A DNA stretch of 64,000 nt from Bromus sterilis (Eukaryota; Streptophyta; Magnoliopsida; Poales; Poaceae): assembly GCA_950022295.1 (NCBI GenBank), contig OX465596.1:127886501-127950500 (forward strand), in the 5' to 3' direction. Of the stretch, positions 48,083 through 59,415 are shown piece by piece; positions within the stretch are counted from its first letter, which is position 1; each line of letters begins with the position of its first letter. The notes under the pieces are model-generated. The model ran no database searches. It was given only the letters and a program-made list of their open reading frames with translations, and was not told the DNA's origin. Both the position numbers and the translations under genes were made by a program.

Positions 48083-48525
48083 GAAATTCAAATTGTTTGA
48101 ATATCAAAAATTCCCAAACTTTGTGAGTGGCTAGCTATATGCTATGTAAGGTCATAATTTTTTTGGGTATTTTATTAAATTGTTAACTATTTAAAATAGC
48201 AAGCCAAAACAAACTACAGAAAATAAAAAAATAAACAAAAGAATAGAGGACTTACCAGGAAAGAGGCCCAACTCATCGCCCCAGACCCACCTAGCAGGCC
48301 CAGCCCGCCAAACTCCCCTGTCGTCTACCCCAAGAAGCTCGTTGTCGAGCATGCCGGGGGCACCGACTGCCACCGCGACGCCGACGATGTTCCACGCCTC
48401 CCCGAGGCCTATCTACGCGCCACGACGCCGCCCTTGAGACGTCGTGTCCATTCCGCCATGGGAGCCATCTCCCCTTTCTCTCTCGCCCAATTTCGTCGCC
48501 GCCCATGAGCTCGCCGGAGCATTTG
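48083..48525 (+). repeat. Tekay-type LTR G, first visible part
   Basis: Aligns with the early part of LTRs B (from about 29860) and I (from about 60315): the GAGTGGCTAG-type AT-rich stretch, then the GC-rich block. It is the host of F (left) and of the C-plus LTR (right). Its start must lie beyond the left edge, on the far side of F. Confidence 0.75.
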
Positions 48526-51500
48526 TGTAACATCCTAGATTTCACAAAAATTAAAATTTTTGTTTTCGGTGTGAATTGTTCGATTGACTGATTTGTTTGC
48601 GGTGTTTGCATCCCCGATTTATCGATCGGCGATTATTCCCACCCCCCTTATCTCGTACCGGACGGAGACCGGCCCCTTGCCACCCTGACACTCGACCTTT
48701 GCGACATCGGGTTTCACCCGATCACCGTCGCGAAAACCAGCACAGGACCAGCCTTCACCATCGGTGCGAAAAACCCCATTTATATTTAAATGGGTTATTT
48801 TATCGGGAGGTGCTCGACGTTCTCTTTTGGCGTTAAACGATGTAGACGACGTTAGTTCGGTGCTTTGAGGCGGTGTTTCGAATTTCTTGCGAGTCCGAAT
48901 TCATCGTGTAGGTAAACGATCGGAGGCGCCAGGCATAGTAGCCGGTATAACTCTAGGGCATATTTACAAAACGTCGCGTGTTCCTTTAGCTGGACCCCCG
49001 GATTCCCCGCTGATCTTCGGATTCTGGCCCACCCGAAAAACCGAACCCTTTCGGAGCCCAAAATCCCGTCCTAACCGCCCCATGCTATAAATAGCAGGGC
49101 TACACAGCCTATTTTGGAAACCCTAGCCGCCTCTCACCTTGTTTTCTGAGCCCTCCCAACCCAGCGCCGCCGCCTCGCATAGCCAGCCAACCCACCCCCG
49201 GATCCAATCGCCCTTCTCCCGTCCGCACGATCTGGATCGAACGGCTCGTGACGTGACACGTCATCAGATGCATCCAGACCTGATGCCTCCTGTCCCGTGC
49301 TCCTCTCCCGTGGACGTCCAGCCCCGAGCGCCGCTGCCGCCTCCATGCCGTGTCAGCGCCACCGCTGCGCTTCGGCCGCCGCTGACTAGTAGGCCAGCCC
49401 CACCGCACCTTCCACCCTCGTCCTCTCGTCTCCTCCCTCACCTCCCCTTCTCCTTCTCCCAGGAAGCCGCCGCCGGCCAAGGAGCCACCATGCATGACCT
49501 TGGAGCTCAAGCCGCTGCCCCGGAGACCTCGCAGCTTGCCGGATCTGGTAGATCTGCGCTGTCGCGCCCTGTTCTGGCCATCCCCGACCTAACTCGGCAC
49601 CTCCCCTCGCCGGAGTGTTGCCTGCCGCCGGCGCCGTTCTCCACGAGATCGGCAGGAGCACGAAGGCATCCAGCGCCCCCGGCCCAACTCCAGCTCACGG
49701 CGTGGATCCCGCCAAGAGCGAGGCTGCCACCTATCCCTCGCCGCCCGCCTGATGGGCCTTGGCCCACTGGTGAGCACCTTTTTTATTTATTTAGTTGTTG
49801 CACTGTGAGATGGGCCGGCCCATGAGTATTTCTAGCCCCTTGCATTAGATAGTTATCCAGCGCCCGCCTTGTTCGGCCCGAATAGTTATTTTTTTCCTAG
49901 GAGTTTATTAATATTTGGCAGATTGTATTTTTTTTCTCGCGGTAGCTATATCTTTTTAATGGTAGCTCGGATCGCGACGCTTTAAACATGAAAGTTGCTT
50001 ACAATTTTGTGTAGATTAATAAAATATGCTCCTTTGCCATGTTTCACTTTGTTTACATGTTGTTTACCTGCTGATTACAACTTCTTGCCACTATAAACTG
50101 TAACTGCCATAACTTTTTAACCGTTGCTTTGTTTAAAATGTTTCTTATATGTAACTTGACTAGAATTTCGTGTAGGTTGTGTTTATGCTGCTCTTGCTTG
50201 CTAATAACAAATAATAAAATATATTTAGGACAGAGAAGTACCAAATTCCATTTTTATCGTGGGGTCTGTAATAGTTTGCCATGTCTAGGATTTCACCCCA
50301 CTTAAATTGACTAGGTTAGGTAGTTTATTTATGCTTCACCTCCTACCATGCTTGTGTGGTATGACATGCTTGAGTGAGATTCCATGTTAACAACCTTGGC
50401 TCATCTTGTGTAGCTAAACAACTTGAACCCTTGTAAATGTGCGGTATCGTCGTGTGTGATGAGTACTCCACTTAACCTGTTAGTAACCGCTCTCGACGGT
50501 GCGTGCGATGTGTCGTGTTGCCTTCTTGTTGATGCTTGCTCGTGTTTGATTCGTAGTAATAGATGCTTGCTCGTTGATTTCTTGCCAGTGTTTTCCGTCT
50601 TGTGTGCTTCCGGGGGTACCTTTCGGAGACGAGTCGAGCTTTCGATCAAGTACACCTTCGGAACCCGACTTATCACCAGGCAAGGACTATGCATTACTTA
50701 CCATCCATTCTATTTCAACCAGCTGTTTGTATGCTAGTATAGGATAGGTTCGATGTTTGATCCTACCACATGTTTACAACCTCTTTCAAACCGATACAAC
50801 CATGTCCCCTCCCAGCAAACCATGTACTGCTATGTTACTATTGCTCGTTGCTTAGCCCCTGCTTAGTATGCATGCTTAGGATGCTATGATGTTACCCTGT
50901 TACTCCTTGGTTTGGGATATCACATTATTATATTGTTGTTGATGATATGATTAGTATAATGTTGACTATATTCGATGAAGGATGGAAGGTCTAGGCTATC
51001 CCGCCCCGACGCTTTGTTCCATTCGAGTCACCTAGGATCCAAGTTCTGGGTATTGGGTCTAAGACTGAGCGTGCCTAACCGCGTGTGGGATTTTATGGGG
51101 TCCCCTCTTCTTACCTACCTAGCTTCAAACATTTCTAGTGGTGGCCCAAGCTGATTTACCATTTGAAACTTTGTGTGTGTTGGTCAGCCGCCAGTAGTTT
51201 TCAAACAAACCGGCCCAGTGGGGACATGGTTTCCCTATTGGTCCAACCTGGCCGGCTGAGGACCCGGACTCATATGGGAATTCACCGGTTATCCAGACCC
51301 GAGTCATACGGTAGAGACCGATTCGAGATTGCGATCGGCTTTTGAGTTGGGTGTCGACTCACCGGGGGCACCCGGATTTGTTCGTTGTTAGTTAGAGGGA
51401 CCTGTCGTTTCAGATCTCTCGGAACTAAATCATAAAATGGTTGCCTATAATGGGTAGAAACTGAGAGAGTTGGTTTTGCGTGCGGAGCCTTGTAATGGGA

Positions 51501-52324
51501 AGTTGTACACCCCTGCAGGGTTAAAAAAATTTGAGAAGCCGTGTCCACGGTTATGGACGACTTGAGACCTACAACTTGTTCATAGACAACAACAACTGAG
51601 ATAATCTTAATATACTTGATCAACGTGTGTGTGCGTTGACTGCTTCTTCTTCGTCGGGATGCGAAGAGGAGGACAAGGATAGGATAGGTGTTATGCTTGC
51701 GTAAGTAGTTGATAGCAAGACTTGTTGGAGGTGATTCCTCATCGAATGTTTGGCTTCTTATCTCACTCTCTAGATCGTTATCTACTTCATAGATGCTAGA
51801 GCGGCAGCAACCTCACCACTTACCCCATCCTTACTGTAAACTACTAGTTGTCCTAGAATGACGAGTGATGAAGTCCTTGCTGGGTCAGTTGACCACTACA
51901 GTTGGATGCTGAGTACTTATGTACTCATGATACTACGCCCAAACTCTTTTCAGGGTTCTTGATCGACAACAGGTATGGTGATAGACGTTTCACGTGGAGA
52001 CTCGACGACGACTAGTTAGGCGGATCTCGGCGGAGGGCCTGGACCAGTGTGGTTATGGAGATCGATGTTTTTCTCTTTGCCAGTAGGTATTTGATTGTAG
52101 TCTGTACTCAGACATATCCCTTCCGCTAATGTATTGTATTTAAGGCAATTGTATGCCGATTGTATGAGATGTTGTATCCTTGTATCTGTAATGTTGTGAT
52201 ATCATGTTGGAAATCCGGGGCATATGGCTATGTCATATGTCGCGGTGGGACCGATATGTGCTTCGTCCCCGGATCTGGATGGAAACATCTAGATCTGGAA
52301 CAGTACCTCATATCGGGCCTTAAA
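48526..52324 (+). mobile_element. C-family solo LTR (+)
   Basis: 3799 bp, TGTAACATCC to GGCCTTAAA (the other copy ends TTACA). Flanked by ATTTG (48521-48525) and AATTG (52325-52329), a 5-bp duplication with one change. No internal domain. The GC-rich block is at about 49100-49780. It interrupts LTR G, which resumes after it. Confidence 0.83.
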
Positions 52325-52329
52325 AATTG

Positions 52330-52758
52330 GATCCCCGTCGCCGTGTCCATCGCCTCCGCCATTGTCGACTACGTCGAGTTACAGAAGGAATCGCCCCAAG
52401 TCGCCGTGTAGCCGACGCCCTCTTCGTCGTCTTCATCTCCCGCCGCCGCAAGTCTTCCTCGATTCCGGCAGCACCTGAGCTCCCCAAGCCCGCTGTCTGC
52501 ACCAGTAGAACCGCGGTGAGCAGCAGAATGTTTCCCCTAACCCCGCGTCGCCTAGCTTCTCCTCTACCTCGTTCTGCCATGGGAGCCAAGCACAGCCTCT
52601 ACCATGGATGAGCTTGATCTCTCTCCCATGCTCCTCTGCGTGCACCAGCTTGCCAGTCGTCTTCGCCTTGCTCGTACGCTTCGAACGAGACATTTGCTGC
52701 GTCGAGCCAGTGGCTCCGCCGCCTCTAGGGCTCGTCGTCGACGACGGCATAGTGCACC
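52330..52758 (+). repeat. Tekay-type LTR G, second part
   Basis: GC-rich LTR sequence continuing 48525, with donor-like GTGAGC at 52516 and the conserved CCATGGATGAGCT string also found in B at 30605. It stops abruptly at the TGTCGGGG start of H. Confidence 0.7.
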
Positions 52759-53419
52759 TGTCGGGGGGATGGATCAGACCCATAGACTCGGCATTAGAAA
52801 CCTCTGGGCCGACTTATATGAAGGCCCACAAAGAAAACCCGACCAGGAGTCTGACGTGCCAAGCGTGAAGATTGAAGCCCTAGAAGGAATTCGACTTACC
52901 TTCTATAGCACGTAGCAAACTTGTAAAGTAGAATAGAACTCCACATCGTGTAGGAGACGGACTCTAGGAATCCCGGGACCCGGTGCCTTTATAAGCTGAG
53001 GTCCACGTGAGCCTGAGCCAGAACTTACCTCAAGCCAGGACTAGACAATTCGCGCCATAACCTAGATCTCCACGAGACTAAGGATACGAAACATCATCAC
53101 TGTAATCCATACGATCAGCTCTTCCTATTGAAGAGTCGATCCCACAATAGTCAAGAAGCAGGAGTAGGTATTTACCGCATCGACGAGGCCGAACCTGGGT
53201 AAATCGCCGAGTCCGGTGTCTATGTCGACTATCTCCTCGAATTCTCCTCGCAGCAAAGGTCCCATGATAAGTCCGACTCTACGGACATCTTCCGTGACTT
53301 TCCCACGACAATGGCGCGTACCGTGGAGCCTGCGCTTGCAGGTGTTGAGATTCTAGGGGGAGCTCTACAAGGTATGGAAGGATTCGTAGCTGGACGAATC
53401 ACCAGAAGCCGGAGCGGAG
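52759..53419 (+). mobile_element. Orphan LTR-like fragment H
   Basis: Begins TGTCGGGGGGATGG, an LTR-like start, and has TTATAAG at 52989-52995 as a possible promoter. It continues into a U5-like region containing GCCGAACCTGGGTAAAT. It ends where D gag sequence begins (about 53420). No primer site, coding domain or target duplication is found. Family not recognised. Confidence 0.5.
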
Positions 53420-53515
53420 CTGAGCCATCGTGGGTGGGGGTGGAAGGTTGCATTCCTCCGGATCATTCCCACGACCATGGGCACGACCAAGCTGGCCACG
53501 GGTTCCTTGAGACAT
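53420..53515 (-). pseudogene. Gag start of element D, truncated
   Basis: From ATG 53515 the frame reads MSQGTRGQLGRAHGRG and then NLPPPPTMAQ, nearly the same as B gag. Similarity stops at about 53420, inside the N-terminal region, so capsid, knuckle and pol are missing. Confidence 0.88.
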
Positions 53516-55607
53516 CCTGAAGGTGAAAACCAAAGTCAAACAGAGTTGATTGGAAGAGTCTAAACAAGGTATTGAAGGTACTGGAAGAATCACAAAGCAA
53601 ACACTACACCACAGGCAGAATCTAAGGGCGCCCCAACTGCTGGGATAGGCCACTATGGACGACAATTGGACTGCCGGCAATGATTCTTTGCTGGCAGGCC
53701 GGCCTGTCCGGAATTACCCTGCCAGGAAAAGTCTTTCCCGGCAGGAAAATCTTCCCCGGCAGTCACGTTGCCCTCCTTTCCCTATCATTCTCGGCAGGCC
53801 AATTTTTCGCTCGCGACAGTTGGATTGCTGTGGAGAGCTAACTTTTGCCGGCAGTTGGATTGCGATCGATGGTTGTAACTAGCTAAACAACCCCTTCACC
53901 ACATATACAACATGCTCTATCTAATTTCAAACTTCAACATTCAATCAAACTTGCACAGATAAGATAACATCACACATATAGAAGTGGACATGATGAGAAA
54001 TACTTCATGGCACAAAATCATTTTTTTTTCATATATATAAGAAGTTCATGCACAAAGTCATGAGATGGCTTCATCACGTGCAAAGTACATCACACACACC
54101 CAACAACAAAATGAACAACTTCCTAAAGGTGCCGCCATGGGTCATGACGAACACGTTCGACTCCACTACAGCTAGGGTAGTCACATGCTTCTTGGAATGC
54201 TCAATCTCCTCCTTGTTTGTGAGATCTTCTTTGGTAACCTGCAACCAACAATGAAAATAAGTCGGTTATCTCTTCAAAAAATCCACTTGTTGATGGTTGC
54301 TAGCCCAGTTATGTTGGCTAGCAAACTATCATGCCACACAAATGTGCAAGTGCCAACCAGTTATGCATATACACATATATGATTGCGGCTACTGTAGTTC
54401 AAACCTCTATAATTAACCAGGATTACAGTATTAGCTAGAATGGCAAAAGTATCTAATGATTGACAGAAATATAATAGAGGAATGAGAAGAAGGTAAAAAA
54501 ACATTGCAATCCCCTTGCACCCTCAGAACTCATGGCATACAATATAATAATCCGAAAGCAGAGTAGACTCTAGTTGCACTTGTGTTGCATTAGCTATTTA
54601 TTCCATAGAAATATAACAAATATGAGAAATGCATATGCGAACAATCAAGCAGCAGAAGTCACTAGTTGACTTGTTCAAGTTAATACCCTCTAACAATAGC
54701 AGTGTTGATTCTAACGAAAGAAGACAATCCTGTAAAAATGATTATCATTCATGTGTTTACACTTTAGCATCAAGCTTCTAAACTGACAGCAGCCGGCAGA
54801 TAAGACAGACCAAAAGATGAAATGAAGAAACTAACCTTATTCCTTCGAACATCTCATATTTTTATGTGAACTAGTCAGGAATACCTCGAACAATGAGCGC
54901 ATCATCCTTCAAATACTTTATAAAATGATCTACGTCGAAGATATCTTACAGTTTCCTGGAAAGAAGTATACATGGTTGTCAAATATTAAACACTTGTTCC
55001 AGGAGCTAACATGATAATGGATACAAATTACAAAGGGGCAATAAGCAAGCATGAGTCTGTTCAAAAGGAAAACGGAATTAAACATTTGATATTTCCATTT
55101 TCCATATTCGATCCTGCTTCAGCACAGGAAAAATAAGTGTTGCGTTCACTATCTTAGCAATTGCGACAGCATTACATATCTACGAATACATTAAGTAGTG
55201 CAATTAACTAAAAGTATTAACTGCCACGAATTTAAACGCAATGGCATTAATCCATTGCCACGAATTGAAAGGGAAACACAATGGAACAAAAAAGAATCTA
55301 AACCTCGAATACTCCCAGACCGGCTGAGTCTTATACACGCGAATCTCAGTGGATGAAGTAGCAGCAGCTAGTAGCGCACGAATCTCTAAGAAGATGGAAC
55401 CTCACAGCGCTAAGACCGGTAGTGAGAAGTGATGCATCTGGATCCTAGACGATAGTTACTCGAGTGAAGCATGGGCGACAGTGCGTTACCATTCGGGGCG
55501 TAGTGGTTCTGTTCTGACCTGGAAGGAGAAGCTGAGGGATGGCTCTGCGTGTCGCCGGTACACCGTCTCGTCAGCGCCGGCACGGACGGGAGCCGCGGCT
55601 TCACAAA

Positions 55608-55677
55608 CACCCTCAGCATGAACAAAATGCACCCTGAAGTTTCATTCTGTCACCTGAAACCCAAGCATGGAAATAAC

Positions 55678-55712
<35 letters not shown>

Positions 55713-55843
55713 CATGTGTTATGGACGCCAACAAATTCAATAAACTGATAAATGTGAATGGGGACGTACGTACAGCTATGCGTTGCTGGTTTAATCCACC
55801 CTCAGCATGGACAAAAATATACTCTGAAGTTTCGTTCTGACAC
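55608..55843. repeat. Partial duplication of captured exon a
   Basis: 55608-55653 is an imperfect direct repeat of 55797-55843 (CACCCTCAGCATG ... TTCTG.CAC), about 190 bp apart. The left copy then diverges into GC-rich sequence. Confidence 0.75.
55678..55711. repeat. (ATA)n microsatellite
   Basis: About eleven uninterrupted ATA units between the two copies of exon a. Confidence 0.95.
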
Positions 55844-57964
55844 AAGATCTACAAAATATGAAGAGAAAAGACAAAATTGAGGTTAAGACCATTGACAATC
55901 TAATCCTCAATCTAATGCACTACTGTCCACTACATTACCTTTCCCTACACAATCTAATCGCCAAATCAAAACATTTCAGTGTTACAAGAAAGATTGAAGT
56001 GTGGTCTTCCTATTTATGTAGCCGGACTACTTAAGATGTGCAGTGATAGCGGAAGAACAATAATGAAGAACTGAATATGGATCATTTTGAGAAAATTAAG
56101 GATCCAAGACACACTCAGAAAACCGCCGAATTTGGGCTCCTATTATTTATATTCTAGACACTTAATGTGCTTCTATTATTGTTTGTCCATCAGCGAATAA
56201 TTCATAATTTGGATGCTTAATACCTGCTAGAAATTGTTCTTAAGCCTATGCAAGCCTTAAAATTTTATTAGTAAGAATAAACAACTTGGCAATGACAACT
56301 AGATTAATACACATGTTAGTAATTTAACTAGATTATGTAATCCAACATTGAGATGGCACTATAGAGTAGCGATAGCATAGAAGGTTAAGCAGATTCATAT
56401 GGCATGCAAATCACAACATATCCTGTCAACTAGTACAAACTTCCACACTAAAAGTGTTGCCTCACAAGGTTATCAGATTCAAGCCAACATAAAGATAATG
56501 ATAACAAATCATGTCCCATCATACCAACAAACACAACCGACACTGAAGATTTTGGCTCAAAGTGAGTGGAAATACATACTGTTTCGATGGAAGAAACAAA
56601 CTGACTTGCTCCTAAACTATAGAAAATTGAAAAACTTCATCAGATTTGGCACAAAGTGCATATAGTAGCAACAAAACATAGGTCGCTAACTTCTATATTA
56701 TCTTCAATGTACCTATAGTTGGACCGTGAATAAACTTAGTAATGTAAACCAGGTGAAGACAGAAATCTAGCACATGGCTTCCTCCACTACACACGAAAGG
56801 GATATAGCTTTTTAGACTTGATATAAAGCCACCATAGGAATTGTGGAAGTCTGTACTAGTTGGGGAAGTAGCACTTACGCAGGATTTTGGGTAATTACAT
56901 GAGTCTTACTAACAACAAATGTTAAATTTAATCTAGGACACTATCTCAACGAAAAATTTATCTTCTTCCTGGCCTACAAAATTAAAAAATTAGAGCAGTA
57001 CAGATCTTCACGTGAAAAGGGGAAAAATGAACTTGCGTACTGTGGGCATGTGGGAGCACATCAATTTGCGAATCATTTCATCCAAGAAATTAAACCAGAC
57101 CATTGGAAAATTTGGGGATAATCCTCAAAGAGCAAGAGATAAAAGAGAGAGAGAGGGGGGGGGGGGCGAGATTTACCCCTGGTTGCTGCGCTCGAGGGTG
57201 GGGATGGGGGAGGACTGTCCAGGCAACATGTCAACACCCTCGATGGACCGCTGGTCGGAGAGAGGTGGCCACCAGGAGGGGGAGGAGAGCGGTGGTTGCG
57301 CTGATGGGCCGTCCCGCTGATTCACCACCAGAACCCTAGCACCACGGGATCGAAGGGACTCGTGACGCGAAGAGGAGCACGAGATCCTTTCGGGAGACAG
57401 GGATCTAGGGACCTTTCCCGCGACAGGGATCCGACGGCGGAGTGAGACATCCGTGGGTACGACGAGATGCGGCGAAGGGGGAGAGCCATGGGGAGGAGCG
57501 CGGAGGCGGCTTACGGTCGGGGGAGAGATGGGAGAGTGGTGACCGTGGGGAGGGGAGTGGTGGCCGTGGGAGCGGTGGCAGTGGGTTGGGGAGCGGTGGC
57601 CGGGGGGTGGCGGCGGCGGAGGGAGAGCCGCGGGGAGGAGAGGAGATGCAGGGAGGGATTAGGGATTTGGAGCGAAGGTGGGAAACGACGCGAGATTTGG
57701 GGATATGCCCACCCCGATGCCTTTTCTCCCTCTGCTATTTTCATTTGCGCGCGCAACTTTTAGGTTTCATCGTCAAATATTTTTGTCGGCAGTCAACTGC
57801 CGTCATAAGTGAATCTATGCCGGCAGTTGGATTGCCACCATCATCTTATAACGACCACTGCTACACATCTGCCGGCAGGTACCATTTAACGACATTCTAA
57901 CTGCCGGCATAGGTCCATCTTTACCGGCAGTCCTCTACCGTTAGATCCTGCCCGTGGTGTAGTG
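55844..57964. other. CACTA right interior, no gene recognised
   Basis: AT-rich to about 57000. A GC-rich stretch at 57130-57700 follows, with (GA)n and a G run at 57156-57166; it may be promoter or 5'-UTR sequence of the captured gene, since it lies upstream of exon a on the minus strand. The subterminal repeats follow. The frames in the GC-rich stretch show no known domain. Confidence 0.5.
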
Positions 57965-58215
57965 AAAGGAAGTAATCATCTTGACAACATGGTGATAAAA
58001 GAATACAAGCCATATATTCACAAGATGTCATACAAACCATACATCGTTTTAGTACAAGCCCCAAGCTAATACAAACGTGATGAAGATGATACATCCTTCA
58101 GAGGCACTCTGACTTCCTATACATTATTTATCTAAGCCTCTGGAACTTAGAACACCTTGCGTACAATATACTAAGATACTACTACATCCTCACTAAAGCA
58201 AAACCACAGGCGGTC
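57965..58215 (-). other. Element D spacer after ORF0
   Basis: Reverse complement matches B 34797-35045. No ORF. Bases 57965-57967 are the right AAA duplication of the CACTA. Confidence 0.75.
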
Positions 58216-58995
58216 TCACTCATCTCCATCTCCATAGTAGTCCTCGTAAAAGTTACCCGCGTAACCCGGTAGCTGAAGGTGACCATGGGAAAACATGGAG
58301 GCCGGTGGACCCTGATATCCATTTGGGAAAGGATGGAGCCTAAGTCCAGCGTAGGGTGGAAGCAGAGGACTACGGGGTGGAAAAATGCCTCCAATCTCGG
58401 GCCAGGAAACTCGAGAAGGCATCTGTGTCCTGGCTGGGTAGATAGCATCATACTCCACTGATCCAACACTCACAAAAGGAGCCAGGAGTGTAAGTGCTCG
58501 ATACAGACGAACACGGGTAGCGTGAAGCTCAAAATGAAGGGCACGTGCATCATGATCTCTATCACAAGCGTGCCGAGCAGTGACCTGAAGCAAAGTATCC
58601 TCCAGGGAGTGATCTGTGTACAATCCGGTGTAATACCCCTCTTCTCCTGGAAGTGCAGCAAGGATATAGCGGAAAGGTGATCCTGCAAGCAGTGCATGCT
58701 CCTCTCTCAGTAGGGTAATACATGAGTATGCAACATCCTGCACAGCCATGTTCTCGGTGACACCAATGCCATGCCCAAAAAGGATAGGCGGAGAGACTCC
58801 AATGTGGTGCGGGTAAATCCTGACAGTGCAGTGGAACTGAGTCTGGTTGAATTCAAGGAACTGCTCCTCAACGGTGTACTCAGGATACCATCGATAGCCA
58901 ATGAAGGACATCATCTCGGTGAGCATGGCTGGATGCCCACGCACATCGAGGCACCTGGTCAGACGAACAATCTTCCGATGGGGAAGATCCGCCAT
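58216..58995 (-). CDS. ORF0 of element D: intact 259-residue protein of unknown function
   Basis: ATG 58995, stop 58218-58216. Same length as the B copy with no gap. It starts MADLPHRKIVRLTRCLDVRG and ends in the 20 residues HLQLPGYAGN plus FYEDYYGDGD and a final Glu, identical to B. Blocks shared without change include EEGYYTGLY, HATRVRLYRALTLLAPFVSV and WPEIGGIFPPR. Changes cluster in residues 41-108 and 120-155. It is still fully open although the element has lost most of gag and all of pol and has been hit by two other elements, which fits constraint before insertion and little time since, or chance. Function unknown; probably expressed from the same LTR transcript as gag. Confidence 0.78.
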   Translation of the reverse strand: MADLPHRKIVRLTRCLDVRGHPAMLTEMMSFIGYRWYPEYTVEEQFLEFNQTQFHCTVRIYPHHIGVSPPILFGHGIGVTENMAVQDVAYSCITLLREEHALLAGSPFRYILAALPGEEGYYTGLYTDHSLEDTLLQVTARHACDRDHDARALHFELHATRVRLYRALTLLAPFVSVGSVEYDAIYPARTQMPSRVSWPEIGGIFPPRSPLLPPYAGLRLHPFPNGYQGPPASMFSHGHLQLPGYAGNFYEDYYGDGDE

Positions 58996-59399
58996 CTGAA
59001 ACAGAAAGGAGGAGTTTGCAAATGCATCAGATTATGAAGAAACTTGGAATGACTCGGGCAGCATAACGGCTGTAATTGCAAGAAAAGACAATTTCTTACA
59101 ACATGAAAACATCACTTACATACGATGTAAGAAATCAGGAAGCACAACATCGGTAGTAAACCGAAGACAACTTTCCTACAACTATAAGGAAGCAAACAAC
59201 GAGATGTTCTAGTAAGACATAGATGAGCCTAGTCCGATCTTCCCATAGAACAAGATGAGGGTGACTCAGAACTCAGAACGATGAGGGTAAGGAGAAAAAA
59301 GAAGCCTTACGTTGTTCGCTTATATACCCAGAGTAACTATATAACTATAGCAAGCTAGACTCGACTTCGGCCAAGGCTGATAATCCTACAGTCAGTCCT
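58996..59399 (-). other. Element D leader
   Basis: Matches the leader of B (33611-34016), including the pyrimidine-rich run before the ORF0 ATG. No ORF. Confidence 0.75.
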
Positions 59400-59411
59400 G
59401 CTCTGATACCA
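59400..59411 (-). other. Primer binding site of element D
   Basis: Minus-strand TGGTATCAGAGC, four bases inside the LTR end at 59416 (here CGATA instead of CGACA). Confidence 0.92.
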
Positions 59412-59415
59412 AGTC

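Larger units (their letters stand above)
54110..55843 (-). pseudogene. Captured plant O-fucosyltransferase family gene fragments, with introns
   Basis: Four exon-like blocks in N-to-C order on the minus strand. (a) 55843-55774, YIFVHAEGGLNQQRIA, then donor GTACGT. (b) 55179 to about 55095, after an AG: ICNAVAIAKIVNATLIF and VLKQDRIW, joining (a) in phase. (c) 54955-54836, acceptor TTTCCAG, DIFDVDHFIKYLKDD then ALIVRGIP, donor GTTAGT. (d) 54238 to about 54110, acceptor TTGCAG, VTKEDLTNKEEIEHSKKHV and VFVMTHGGTF. These are hallmark blocks of the plant GDP-fucose O-fucosyltransferase family (DUF246). The region that should lie between (c) and (d) is absent; (c) has stops (TAA at its start, TAG after IPD). 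Introns show genomic, not cDNA, capture. Donor gene unknown. Confidence 0.85.
53602..57964. mobile_element. CACTA transposon carrying O-fucosyltransferase gene pieces
   Basis: 4363-bp element with inverted ends CACTACACCACAGGCAG (53602) and, reversed, CACTACACCACGGGCAG (57964); 22 of the first 24 bases agree. The 3-bp flanks are AAA/AAA. Subterminal regions repeat the motif GCCGGCAG or its reverse at both ends (53670-53870, 57785-57930). No transposase or TNPA-like frame is seen, so it is non-autonomous. The interior holds collinear exons of a host gene on the minus strand (54110-55843). It is inserted in the ORF0-gag spacer of element D, which reads on from 53601 to 57968. Confidence 0.93.

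Noticed and set aside
49139..49825. 228-residue frame
   Set aside because: GC-rich part of the C-plus solo LTR, Pro/Ser-rich, and not matched in the minus-strand C copy.
57103..57900. Gly/Arg-rich frames
   Set aside because: CACTA interior next to a G run and (GA)n; no known domain. More likely a promoter or UTR piece of the captured gene or simple low-complexity sequence.
53602..57964. Transposase of the CACTA element
   Set aside because: I looked for a long transposase-like frame on both strands and found only exon-sized pieces of the O-fucosyltransferase gene and short frames.
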